From the NCBI GenBank assembly GCA_002751075.1, contig NAOQ01000076.1, positions 21,664 to 50,739 on the forward strand: DNA of 29,076 nucleotides, read 5' to 3'. The notes below the pieces were generated by a model. It did not search any database, had not been told where the DNA came from, and worked only from the letters and a program-made list of their open reading frames with translations. Shown here piece after piece: positions 10,713 to 20,939 of the stretch. This DNA is from Ichthyophonus hoferi (taxonomy: Eukaryota; Opisthokonta; Ichthyosporea; Ichthyophonida; Ichthyophonidae). A program made the position numbers and the translations under genes. The first letter of the stretch is position 1, and each line of letters opens with the position of its first letter.

Positions 10713-13689
10713 TTAATTTCTTTTTGCTACGTAGCCAGCCGCTATCATGCTATTACACATCTCTATCACTGAGGTGTCTATAGAGGTCCATTTTATCTCC
10801 AGCATATCCTCTGCAGGAGCAGTGTCAAATTGGAGTTCCTTGCCCCAGAGAGGGAGAACGGCAGATACCTTCACGTTGATCATAGAGAATATGGAGGCAG
10901 CCATGCGAGGAATAACATAGCTTGGAGGGCTGCAGAAAGTGTGTTAATATTATGAAAGAGGACTTGCAATATGTTATATTCATAATATTAAGCAGTGTCA
11001 AAATAACCAGAGGCAGATAGAATGCACATTTATTCCCTAATACATAAAAAATACACATACACAGATACACAAATACATACTTATATCCTTTGGGTGCGAA
11101 TTCCTTCCTAAGTATATCGGATACCTCTTTCATAAATGGTGATGCTCCATTGGCAATAAACCTAACACCTGCGGCACCAGGTTTAGTCATAGCTAACACA
11201 TGACAGGCGGCCACGTCTCTAACATCCACCACAGGTAGTTGTACATTAAGGAGAGCATAGAAGGGATATTCACAGCATAATAGTTGCTTGATGATTTCCG
11301 CTGATGTACCCTGTTTTGTAAGAGAGGGAAAAGAGGAGGATGATGGATAGTACACTTATAAGTCAATGATAACATGTACAAGAGAGGAAAGGAAAGGGAG
11401 TGATAGGTGTATGGATAACATTGTATTTTACCTATCCCACTTCACTACGAGTAATAAATTTAAATGTATGTATCTTGCTACAGTCATAGTACATTATAAT
11501 ATTAATATTAAATTGGGATTGGTACATGTGACCCATAGGATAAAATAAGAAAGGGCTGTTGACTACAGATTTTTAAGCCATACATAAAATCAAACAACTA
11601 AATGAACAAGAATGCATAGAGATAATGATACATACACACTCTCATACTATGTATTTACTCACCTGAACCATATTAATAGGTGGCCCAATAACCAGTGATG
11701 GGTTTACCGTCGCCAGGTCAAACTTATTGCCATCTTCAGGAATATTCTTTACAAAGTCCCAAGCTGCCTTCTCTGCTAGTGTCTTGCTCTTGGTATAGGC
11801 ATCCACCTTGGTGACATCCGTCCAATCATTTGCGTCAAATGGCTTGTCCTTCCGAGCGTCCATATCTTGGCCATACATCATACTCACTAGACTACTAGTT
11901 AAAACAACACGCTTTACCTAAGAGGGAGAATGGGGGATGGGTTAGGGATGGTGAGATCCCAATCTGTTTCAGACATAGTCATTTTACATTTTCTAAATAC
12001 AGCATTGCATAAATAGAATACTTCAGAACCAAGCATTATTTAATTACATAATTATAAGTCTAGTTATTTTGCTTATGTTGCATATACGTGTAGCTATATT
12101 TGACACTAGGTTGGCCAGGCAAATGATTGAACGTTAAGTGCCCAACAATGGGCGAAAAAATTAAAAATTAAAAATATAAAACAACAGCAAAAAAAAAAAA
12201 AAAAGATACAGTAAAAAGAGTGTTTAAAATAACTATCCAATGAATAACTTACTTTAGAACCAGGGGCAGCGCATGCCTTCAACACACTTAGAGTGCCTTG
12301 TACAGCGGGCTTTATGATTTTATCTTCCTGACTTTTAGGTGCCATTATAAAGGGAGAGGCTGTATGTAAAACATAATCAGCGCCAGCGATTGCTCTGGGC
12401 CATGATTCATCATTTAGAAGGTCGGCTTCTACAAGGTCTAACGCTTGGCCAGTTTTTTCGGAGAGTTCACGAAGAGGTGCAACCTATGCTTGGTGCATGA
12501 TATAAATTATTTTATTGTCCATCATACATTATTATATTATTATAATAATGCCTACCCTCTTACAGACTCTCTTTGCTATGCTTATAGTATTGCATAGTTA
12601 CAGATATCATAAGAACCCTTCTGTAGAAGGGTATAGAGTTCACAATGGGATTGTATTATTATAATGTGCGTAATGTGCACTTAAATGCAATTGAGTAGCA
12701 AATACTGCATACATTTCCCATATAATGAGATGACTATTTTAATGGCTTTTTGCATTTATATTTCCTATACCACACTATCACTATATAACGAGTATTAGTG
12801 ATTAAATGAATGCTAGGGCATGTCTGGTAAATCACACAGAAAGCAATAGCAACACAACACATGCTTTTCGTTTAAAAGTAGCTCACAGCAGAAATAGATC
12901 AAGGTATTGTAAAAAATAATTGAATCCTTATAAATGAGACAGCATTGCTCTACTGGGCAACTAATAGATCTAAAGAATAACATATATGTTCGGTATTGGT
13001 ACAAGGAGTGAGGAATCTGGAGTTAAAACTAAAAAATCAAAGTAAAACATATACGATATACTAAAAAATACGTAAAGGTTTCATAGAGGTTTCATAGCCA
13101 ATTAAGGTCCACACCCTGTTAGAAACATTAATGTATATTTTATTACAAGATGCATATATACATGTTGCATTTGGCTCGCAATCTATAAGGTATATAACCA
13201 TTGAGTGAAATAATTGTATAGATAGGCAGGTCGACTGACCTTAGTCAAAAATCAGGTAAAAAGACACTGCGTAATGTGATTTATGCCAAATAACCTTATA
13301 GTGACATATATGATTATATAGTTGAAGCTATAGAACCTTCTAAGATCGCAGTATTGTTATTTTGTAAAACGTCAGTATTAATATATCCACCTACACCACA
13401 AATGCAAATGATTTCATGTATTAATATCAGAAACAGAGTACTAACAACCTGGAAAGCTTCATATTTTCTCGCAAAAACAACCCTGAGCTGGTTGGTAAAC
13501 TCAGGTATATGTATATGTGGTATCTCATACACCAACACCTACCCTTTTCTCGTTGCTTGCACTCAGACTACGCACAGTCCCCCTTACACGGTACAGGTTG
13601 GACTCCAACAGCTGCTTTACAATATGACTAGCAATATATCCACTGGCACCAGTAACTACAACCAAAGGTTTCTCAGGCTCTGTCGACAT
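10713..13689 (-). CDS. Extended SDR, dihydroflavonol reductase/Gre2-like NAD(P)H oxidoreductase, 5 exons
   Basis: Read on the minus strand, exons 13689-13543, 12483-12253, 11917-11663, 11310-11081 and 10929-10713 join in frame into 359 residues. The protein is a cytosolic-type extended short-chain dehydrogenase/reductase of the DFR/cinnamoyl-CoA reductase/yeast Gre2 group, which reduces carbonyl substrates with NAD(P)H. The actual substrate cannot be told. Evidence: nucleotide-binding loop TGASGYIASH (about 13-22), the FIMAPKS segment (96-102), VKRVVLTSS with the catalytic serine region (127-135), YTKSK with catalytic Tyr167 and Lys171, NPSLVIGP (198-205), and VDVRDVAACH, typical of the family. 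Length is normal. Donors are GTAGGT, GTAAGT, GTGAGT and GTATGT; the last junction splits a codon. No N-terminal targeting signal is visible. It is divergently arranged with the thiamine pyrophosphokinase gene. Confidence 0.93.
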
Positions 13690-14613
13690 ATTGCTATAAT
13701 ATTTTCTTCCAATGCAGTAATAGTTGAATCTGCCGTCAAAATAAACTGGTATCGCTATTAACCCTGACGACTTCGTGTAATAAGGATGATTGGATATAGA
13801 TATATGAGACTATTCACCAATAATACCCATTCGCATAATTATATCCGGCTGAGAGCGGATAATTATTGGCTATAGATTGCCAGACTCATCTTATTTTTTC
13901 TATTTTGATTCCGCATTTTATGTAGTGCACATATTTTATAATTGTTAGATAAGATAAGAAACACATGCATTATAATGAGATCTGGCCAATCCTTTGACTT
14001 AATTAAAAGGGCATAGGAGTGTATATGTATATATTGATTGTTCTAGGTAACCAATCATAAACCTAAAGCCTTTTATTTTTCACTCTGCAGAACTAAAAAA
14101 CGCGCAGTTATTAGTGGTCAAATATAACGTGATTCCAGGAAGAGTTTCTATTGGTTACAAAATTTTTAAGTATTTGAAGGCAATAGTAGCCAATAATAAA
14201 TTGGTCTGCCTCTATTACTATTGGTCATAAAATGAGGCGAAGATGATCGCCACATGTACATATGTTGTGTTGAATAAAAGATTAGTTAATTGCACAGCTG
14301 CTTAATACAGCTTTAATACAAGTAAATATGATTAGGAATAGGTTTGTATATTATATTATATATTATATTGTATTGTATCTACTATGGTTTATTATGTTAA
14401 ATTATGTAACAATAGAATAGTATTATATATATGTAGGTTGTTTTATGACCTGTATTATACGCACCTTTTTATCTTGCTTTAACGTATCAAACACATGCCT
14501 TATCCCTCTCTAAAACCTTCCTCTATATCCTACCATTCCTTCCCTCTCCCTCCCCTTCACCTTGCCTATTGTAGTCTCTCGATCTAATATCGTTTGTTGT
14601 ACTATCTCTATAG
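13690..14613. promoter_or_regulatory. Shared upstream region of two divergent genes
   Basis: The SDR gene reads left from 13689, and the first visible thiamine pyrophosphokinase exon starts at 14614 reading right. Between them lie about ten CCAAT/ATTGG pentamers (for example near 13709, 13773, 13818, 13864, 13988, 14050, 14151 and 14190-14215), which are candidate CCAAT boxes. The missing first exon of the kinase gene probably lies here too. A strong pyrimidine tract at 14503-14575 ends in a TTGTAG acceptor-like site, but using it would put a stop in the exon's frame, so the acceptor at 14612-14613 is preferred. No TATA box can be assigned. Confidence 0.4.
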
Positions 14614-15700
14614 TTATCATAAGGTGGTAGTGTGGCCAGGCTTCAATCACGTTCTGAACGAGGAGAAGACAGCCTTAGTGCTTCTGAACCAGCCACTATT
14701 ACGCCACTTTGAGGTGTTATGGCATACAGGTATATAAGGTGGCTGTGGGCATATATGCATTCATTCACACATGTAAACATATATCTATATATGGGTAAAC
14801 AAACCGACAGCTATTGGTCTATAGGCCTTTAAACATCCAATCATACACCAATATACACCCACACCCAAGGTCTTTATTGGCCAGTATAGAATAAAAGACC
14901 TTATAGTTATAGCTATAGTTATATTTATAATTAAAGTTATAGTTATAGTTATAGTTCAATATTTATACACGTAAATGATGTTGCTGCTTATATATTTATA
15001 TTATGCGTGAGATTCATTAGTTGGAGAGCTGGATAGATATACAATTAAAGGGGTGTGGTTGGTTGGTAATAGTGAAACCATGCGAAAATTGCGGTACATC
15101 ACTCAATATTTCAAGAAAAATCTCATATTCTCATATCTTATAACTTGTCACAGATAAATTACAAGAATGACTACACTTGACCAATGAAATGCCATTTTAA
15201 AGCAGAGAACTAATAATCATTACCCAGCCGAACCCTCATTGGCAGCTATAGGCCATTTTATTACACCAATGCATAAATATCATACTATATCATATTATAT
15301 CATACTATACCATCTGCCATCGTATTATATTATATTACATCAGTGTTTTCTCATGCCCCAAAACATAGCATCAAATCAATGCCCCCCAATTTCAACATCA
15401 TTTACAAGTAGAACCCTCCCCTCACTATCTATTTACACCCTATACATCTTCGTGATTTCTCTATTTTTTCTTTCTTTCTCTCTCTCTTTCTTCTTTAATT
15501 TCTTTTTCTCTCTTTTTTTTCTTTCTTAGCCAATATCTGTGTGTGCGCAGATGGGGGTGCCAATCGATTGTATGATGAGAGACCAGAGGACAGGGAGAAG
15601 TAATTAGCTCTACATGATCTTATTGGTTGAAAAATAATTGTAATTATTATTATTAGTATGCCATTATTAATATAGTTATTAATATTTTTATTATTATTTC

Positions 15701-15734
<34 letters not shown>

Positions 15735-18700
15735 GTTATTAGTAATAAGGTGCTACCATGATTGTAGCTATTACAACAAATTTAATCATCCAATAAGGTT
15801 ATTGTATTCTATTTTAAAAAACATCCTACCAAATGATAAGTTGGTAATTAATTGCTTGGGACAAGAAAATCAACGATATATTATGTTATGTTATGTTATA
15901 ATAGGATATGACACACCACAATAATATACAATATGATATATTGCAAGATATACAAGCCAGCACTGACCCTATACTCTTCCAGATATATACCTACATGTAT
16001 TGTAGGTGATCTAGATAGTGTTAGGCCTGAGGTGGCGGCACATTACAAGCGATGGGTTCGTAGCTATGTACCTATATGCATATAATTATATCTACACATA
16101 TCTGCATATACATACACCTATGCATATACATATATCTGTACCTATACTTATACCTATACATATACATATACCTATACATATATCTGTACCTATACTTATA
16201 CCTATCATACTACCTTACTATCATCACATTCTATCATTATCCTACCATACTATATAGATATGTAATAATATATTAACCGATCTAAACACTAATCTATAAT
16301 CCAACCAATCGGGCACTCATTATTTCCAGACCATCAAAAGATGATCACGATCTATCATATATTAACCAATCCAAATATTAATCCATACTCCAACCAATAG
16401 GGCACTCAGATTATTTCCAGGCCATCACAGGATGATCACGATCTAACCAAGAGTCTCAATTTTATTGACGCATTAAAGGGAAATGTAAGGCTAAATGGTG
16501 AATGCGATATTATTTCAATGGCAATTTCAGTCTTAGAGAGCGAGGTGCAAGGGTTGATTAATTAGCAGTTAACTATAGACCTTAGTGATTGGTTGGCAGT
16601 TTTATGTCATTGTAGTGATTGGCCAATATTACCTTTTAACTTCAATTTTAACTCACCTCATTTCATTTTTTTTTATTCCTGTAACATATAACTAGCTCTA
16701 TATACGTGTATATATTTCTATCCGGGTATCAAACAAGCTATGGTATTGGGTTCTATTTATATTACACGGATGTTGATTGGTTTTATGGGTATGGGTGGAT
16801 TGCTTATGTGATTAAATCATAATCATAGACTGGATGTTTTAGGAGTATAATTGCATGTATGCTTGATAGGCTGGTAGATAGCACTCCATTGGCTACTAGT
16901 AATAATCTTCGAGGGATATTGGTTTTAATTTTTTTTTGGTTATTTTGTCTTTTGTGGAGGGGCGTGTTGAATTTTGCTTATTTCAATTTTCACAACAACC
17001 TTCCAGCTCTCTCCATAAACACTAAAGATATGAAGTATACATACCAACAATTAATTACTATTACTCTCTTGGTGCCTATTCATTTAAATAGTTAATTCTG
17101 GCCCATTTAATCATTATCTATGTATTCCATGATGCATACATTGCAGACTTGACTAAATGTTTATTTTTTTATTTTTTTAAACTACCAATCACATTTTCAA
17201 TTAATATATTGCGGGAAAAAAAAACAGAGGGAAATAATTGGGAAAGGAGAAAGAATAAACCAATTAATGCGTGTAAAAATACACATACTTACACATTACC
17301 TATAATAGGTAAGTATATAATGTATGTAAATAATACTAAATGTACTAGATAAACAATTGAAAATGACACTCCTAATAATTTTATCTAGATCTTATTGTTG
17401 TGTCTTGAATTACCTGTATTATCATTCTTGTATAGATATAGGTACAGGACTAAGTAAAATATCCGGATTATAATTATTTAATTTCCTTCAATTAATTGAT
17501 CTCCCCATTCATCCATCAAACCACTAGTTTTCGGCGATCTGGATTCTAGGGGCTCTGGATGGTCGATTTGATCACACGATTGCATCAATTAGCACATTGC
17601 ACCAATGGCAGAACAAGACTGATGCCCGATTAGTGCTGTTGAACAATAATAGCATGGTGATGCTATTGGATAAGGTAAAATTAATGGTTAGATCTGATTG
17701 GTTGTTTTTGGAGATACCAATGATTAATTTTCACTTCTCTCTTGTTATTATACATTTTCATTTGGTGATAGTTCAATGGTTCGTCTATTGGCTTATTGTC
17801 ATATATCTATTTATATACGTACTGTCGCTCGATTATTCAGTCATTTTCACCTATGATTCACACACCCATCCTGTTACTATATATATAATGTACGATCGGA
17901 AATCGCCATCAACGATTTCTGGTTGGACAATCTGATCGAATACATTCCAATAACTCAATATTTATTTTATTCATGTTAATTTATAATACCCGTGAATATT
18001 AGAATGTAATATATTTTAAGAATAGGTCTAGATCTATACTTAAATGCCACTGTAGATAATAAGTATTTGGGACTATACATACAGTATTGCAAGTAAATTT
18101 ATAGTGGAAAGCACTAGAAAGAAATTGTTGTTGTATTTAAAGGATAGGGTAACATCTCTCTTTCTATGAGTTGATTATTTATGTATTTGTATTGAGGTTG
18201 CTAGGGAGGAACCTTTAAGAGTCAGTAAAAATATTTCTACATTTTTATAAACGGTTGGCATTATTATGCATTTACTGCACTTACGATCAATTATAACTAT
18301 TAACTATATCAATATTGATTGAACACATTCAATAGTTAGTAATTATCAATGACCAATCATATATACTACATACATAAAAACCAAATCTAGCCATTGCACA
18401 TAATAACTAACTGCTTTTACCCATACATACTAACGATATGTATGTATGTATCTATGATACTATGGTAGTATGAGGCCCGCTAGCATACATGTATGTATAT
18501 ACATAACAATTGTGTATAGTAAATATGTTGAAAAATCATATTGGTGCTATATCTAACCAATCATATACACATACACAGGGTGAACACATTATCCATATAA
18601 ACAATGGATTGGAAGGTCCAACATGTGGCCTTTTACCATTGGCTGGCAGGTGCGAATCAGTCACCTCCACTGGACTCCACTGGAATCTAAGTGAGTATTT

Positions 18701-20385
18701 TGTAATTTGGAAGTGATTTTCTATTGTTTCATTATTGTTTTTCTAATTTTTTATGTTAAGAGGATTTGTAATTAATATATTGGGAAATAATTTGATGATT
18801 GGAGCAGCTAATTAAGTAATTAACCAACTTAACGATTTTAAATTTAATTGGACCATCCGGGTTATATTTATACCCTATTCCCTTATCTATGTCTATGTAT
18901 AGATATATTGTTATCTTTCACATCTCACGTTAGCGATTAGTTAAAGTGTGTTCTATTTTATGCTATAATCTGCCAACTGGTTTTAATTTTTAATTTTAAT
19001 AATAAAATTTATGCTGTGGTACCCTAGGGATCTTTTATATTATATATTCATTCCCACCTTATTGTATGGGGTATTATGATTGGTGAATGGCATGCAACCA
19101 TGCACATTTTTATAACATAGTGACTTTATGACTAAGTTTTAATTTTTAATGGTCCATTAAGAACCAATCAATGAATCAACTATAGTATAGGACAAGAATG
19201 GTATATAAAACATTTGTTTTTCTATTCGTGCACGTCTACCTATGTATATATCTATATTCGTGTATTAGAATGCCAGCTATTATTTATGCTAATGTTGTAT
19301 GTTATATCTACCAATAAATATACACCTATTAATTAAGCATACAGAATTAAACAAATAAATAAACTACACCTCGACTTGGCTCATGTGCTCTGTAACGATG
19401 ACATGTGTAGATGGAACCAGTCGCCTTTGTCAATTTTGATGCGTTGATGTCTTGACGTTTGAAATGTAACGTAGTATGATTACTAGTGACGATAATCAGT
19501 CTATAACGACAAATGATTATAGAATTCAGAACAAGTATCTTTTAATCATTAAGATAAAGTATGTCTAGTTTTATGTGACTATATACCTTTGTAAATATAT
19601 CTCTTATACCCTTCCTATTCCCGTCTCCTCCAGATAATGACGTAATGGAAATGGGGGCTCTTGTCAGTTCGTCCAATTTATTAGATACAATGTATGTATA
19701 AGAGTGGGTTGTTGTTGTTTGTTTTTCTTTCTTTCTTTAACTTGTGTTGTTGGTAGTTATAAAAGAGAGATGAGAGTATGTATGCCTATATGCATTTATG
19801 TAGGTTTGTATAATTGCTTATACATATATGTAGGTTTCCATGTACGACATCCTATTTATATATGCAGTTGTGTCATATCTAATAAGAGAAGCAGAATCAT
19901 GGTAATAATAAAGATAGGATTATACTTTAGGGGTTAGAAACGGAAACTTCAATGACATTACATAGCATAATACATTTGTGCTCTACTTCACACTTATTAT
20001 TGCATCATAGTGGTGTTCTATAGGAAATTTACCATAAAGAGATATTACTAGTGGGGACTTTATATCTGGGAGGGGGGGTCATGAGTTACCCACAGAAGAC
20101 AAACTTGATACAATATTTGTAAAATATCCTTAATATTTCTTTAAAAAATGTTGTTAAATGTTGCCATGTTTTAATTAACATGGATGAGAAAATTTGTTGG
20201 TTATTATACATGAACCTGGACATTTGCATGTATTTTATTGGCTAGAATAAGAATCGGAAAATAATGTTTGACTTCCTCCTTCTTTTTACAGTGACACCGG
20301 TGACATTGTTACAGTGACAACCAGTCATCCAATCATATGGACTACTGAATTCCATCTGAGTGCCCTCTCTGAAAATAGTGACTAG
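14614..20385 (+). CDS. TPK1: Thiamine pyrophosphokinase, 8 exons, first exon not found
   Basis: Exons 14614-14729, 15530-15599, 15983-16067, 16410-16484, 17528-17674, 18579-18690, 19634-19691 and 20292-20385 join in frame into 251 residues, about the whole length of animal TPK1 (human 243). The enzyme makes thiamine diphosphate from thiamine and ATP in the cytosol. Matches to TPK1 run nearly without gaps: ALVLLNQPL (25-33), CADGGANRLYD (44-54), the Mg-binding GDLDSVRPE (70-78), PSQDDHDLTK (95-104), ILGALDGRFDH, CGLLPLAG, STGLHWNL, and the C-terminal TVTTSHPIIWT. The first exon starts in phase 2 and has no ATG, so a short 5' exon upstream is missing. Introns run from 342 to 1,043 bases. Oddities: the human PDQDHTDFTK motif reads PSQDDHDLTK here, so its first Asp is Ser. 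The donors GTAATT, GTACCT and GTAAAA are weak. A duplicated partial exon lies just before exon 4. Confidence 0.9.
14900..14957. repeat. TTATAG-type hexanucleotide repeat
   Basis: Imperfect tandem copies of TATAGT/TTATAG lie inside the first visible intron of the thiamine pyrophosphokinase gene. It is a simple sequence repeat. Confidence 0.7.
15640..15740. repeat. ATT trinucleotide microsatellite
   Basis: The core at about 15700-15733 is roughly eleven uninterrupted TTA units, with degraded ATT-rich flanks. It lies in the second visible intron of the thiamine pyrophosphokinase gene. Confidence 0.85.
16076..16216. repeat. TATACA/CTATAC-type hexamer repeat with a 48-base higher-order unit
   Basis: Hexamer variants (CATATA, CTATAC, CTGTAC) alternate. 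A longer block beginning CATATATCTGTACCTATAC occurs twice, about 48 bases apart (near 16129 and 16177). It starts right after exon 3 of the thiamine pyrophosphokinase gene. Confidence 0.7.
16270..16354 (+). pseudogene. Duplicated partial exon 4 of the thiamine pyrophosphokinase gene (pseudo-exon)
   Basis: The stretch is a tandem copy of 16359-16445, which holds the 3' end of intron 3 and the first 36 bases of exon 4. The copy still reads IISRPSKDDHDLS in the corresponding frame, against IISRPSQDDHDLT in the real exon. It lacks the AG at the acceptor: CACTC is followed directly by ATTATTTCC, where the real copy has CACTCAG. No donor follows, so it should not be spliced as an exon, although a TTTCCAG a little further in could act as a cryptic acceptor. 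Confidence 0.75.
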
Positions 20386-20576
20386 TTAATAGTCATTGTA
20401 TTTATACTTTCCCCTGGTATGCGTTTGGCACTTTTAAAAATGTTTTTTAAAACAGTCGCCCTATTGGATAGTATCATATCACATGGCCGCTCACGCCCTC
20501 CTATTTATTTTAATTAGTCACCATGACGGTAGTGCAACCAATTCTATAAGAAGTAAATATTCATATGCACAAAGTA

Positions 20577-20582
20577 AATAAA
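20577..20582 (+). promoter_or_regulatory. Possible poly(A) signal of the thiamine pyrophosphokinase gene
   Basis: AATAAA lies about 190 bases after the stop codon at 20385 and before the dispersed repeat. It is the nearest canonical hexamer on this strand. Confidence 0.4.
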
Positions 20583-20715
20583 TATGTATATATGGGTGCA
20601 TATATGCCCGGGAGGGCCTTTCCTTCATAGGTTATACATATATCAGGTCATCATAGGGGGATGATCAGGATGTCTGTAGTATTATACCTACTTTACTTTG
20701 TCTTATTATATTATA

Positions 20716-20936
20716 ATTTATCAGAATCTGTGACAGTTCTAACACATTGTCCACAGCTGTCAGGATCTCCAATTGTATATTTGATAGTAGTTAATTTTGC
20801 TGGACCAGAGTAGTAAGTCACCTGACCGAATCTGTCTTTAAGGAACGGTTGTGGTGGTAAAGATTCTATAGGAGGCCCACATACCAGCTATCTAGGTAAC
20901 TGACTGTAGTAATTATATATACTTCTGTTCTAATTC
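20716..20936 (-). repeat. Dispersed coding-derived repeat, copy 2 (unclassified fossil)
   Basis: This is the partner of 2117-2336, in the same orientation and with the same end points within a few bases. Similarity stops abruptly at about 20936, where the Copia fossil begins, and at about 20716 on the other side. On the minus strand it shows the related segments YYSQL, LKDRF and YTIGDPDSCG. The family is unknown and the copy is broken. Confidence 0.6.
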
Positions 20937-20939
20937 ACA

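Noticed and set aside
14503-14577. Acceptor TTGTAG after the strong pyrimidine tract as the true start of the first visible thiamine pyrophosphokinase exon
   Set aside because: It would add an in-frame stop before the conserved part; the weaker site at 14612-14613 keeps the frame open.
16018-16276. Plus-strand frames rich in Ile, Tyr and His
   Set aside because: Only the first part is exon 3 of the thiamine pyrophosphokinase; the rest is a TATACA-type simple repeat in the intron.
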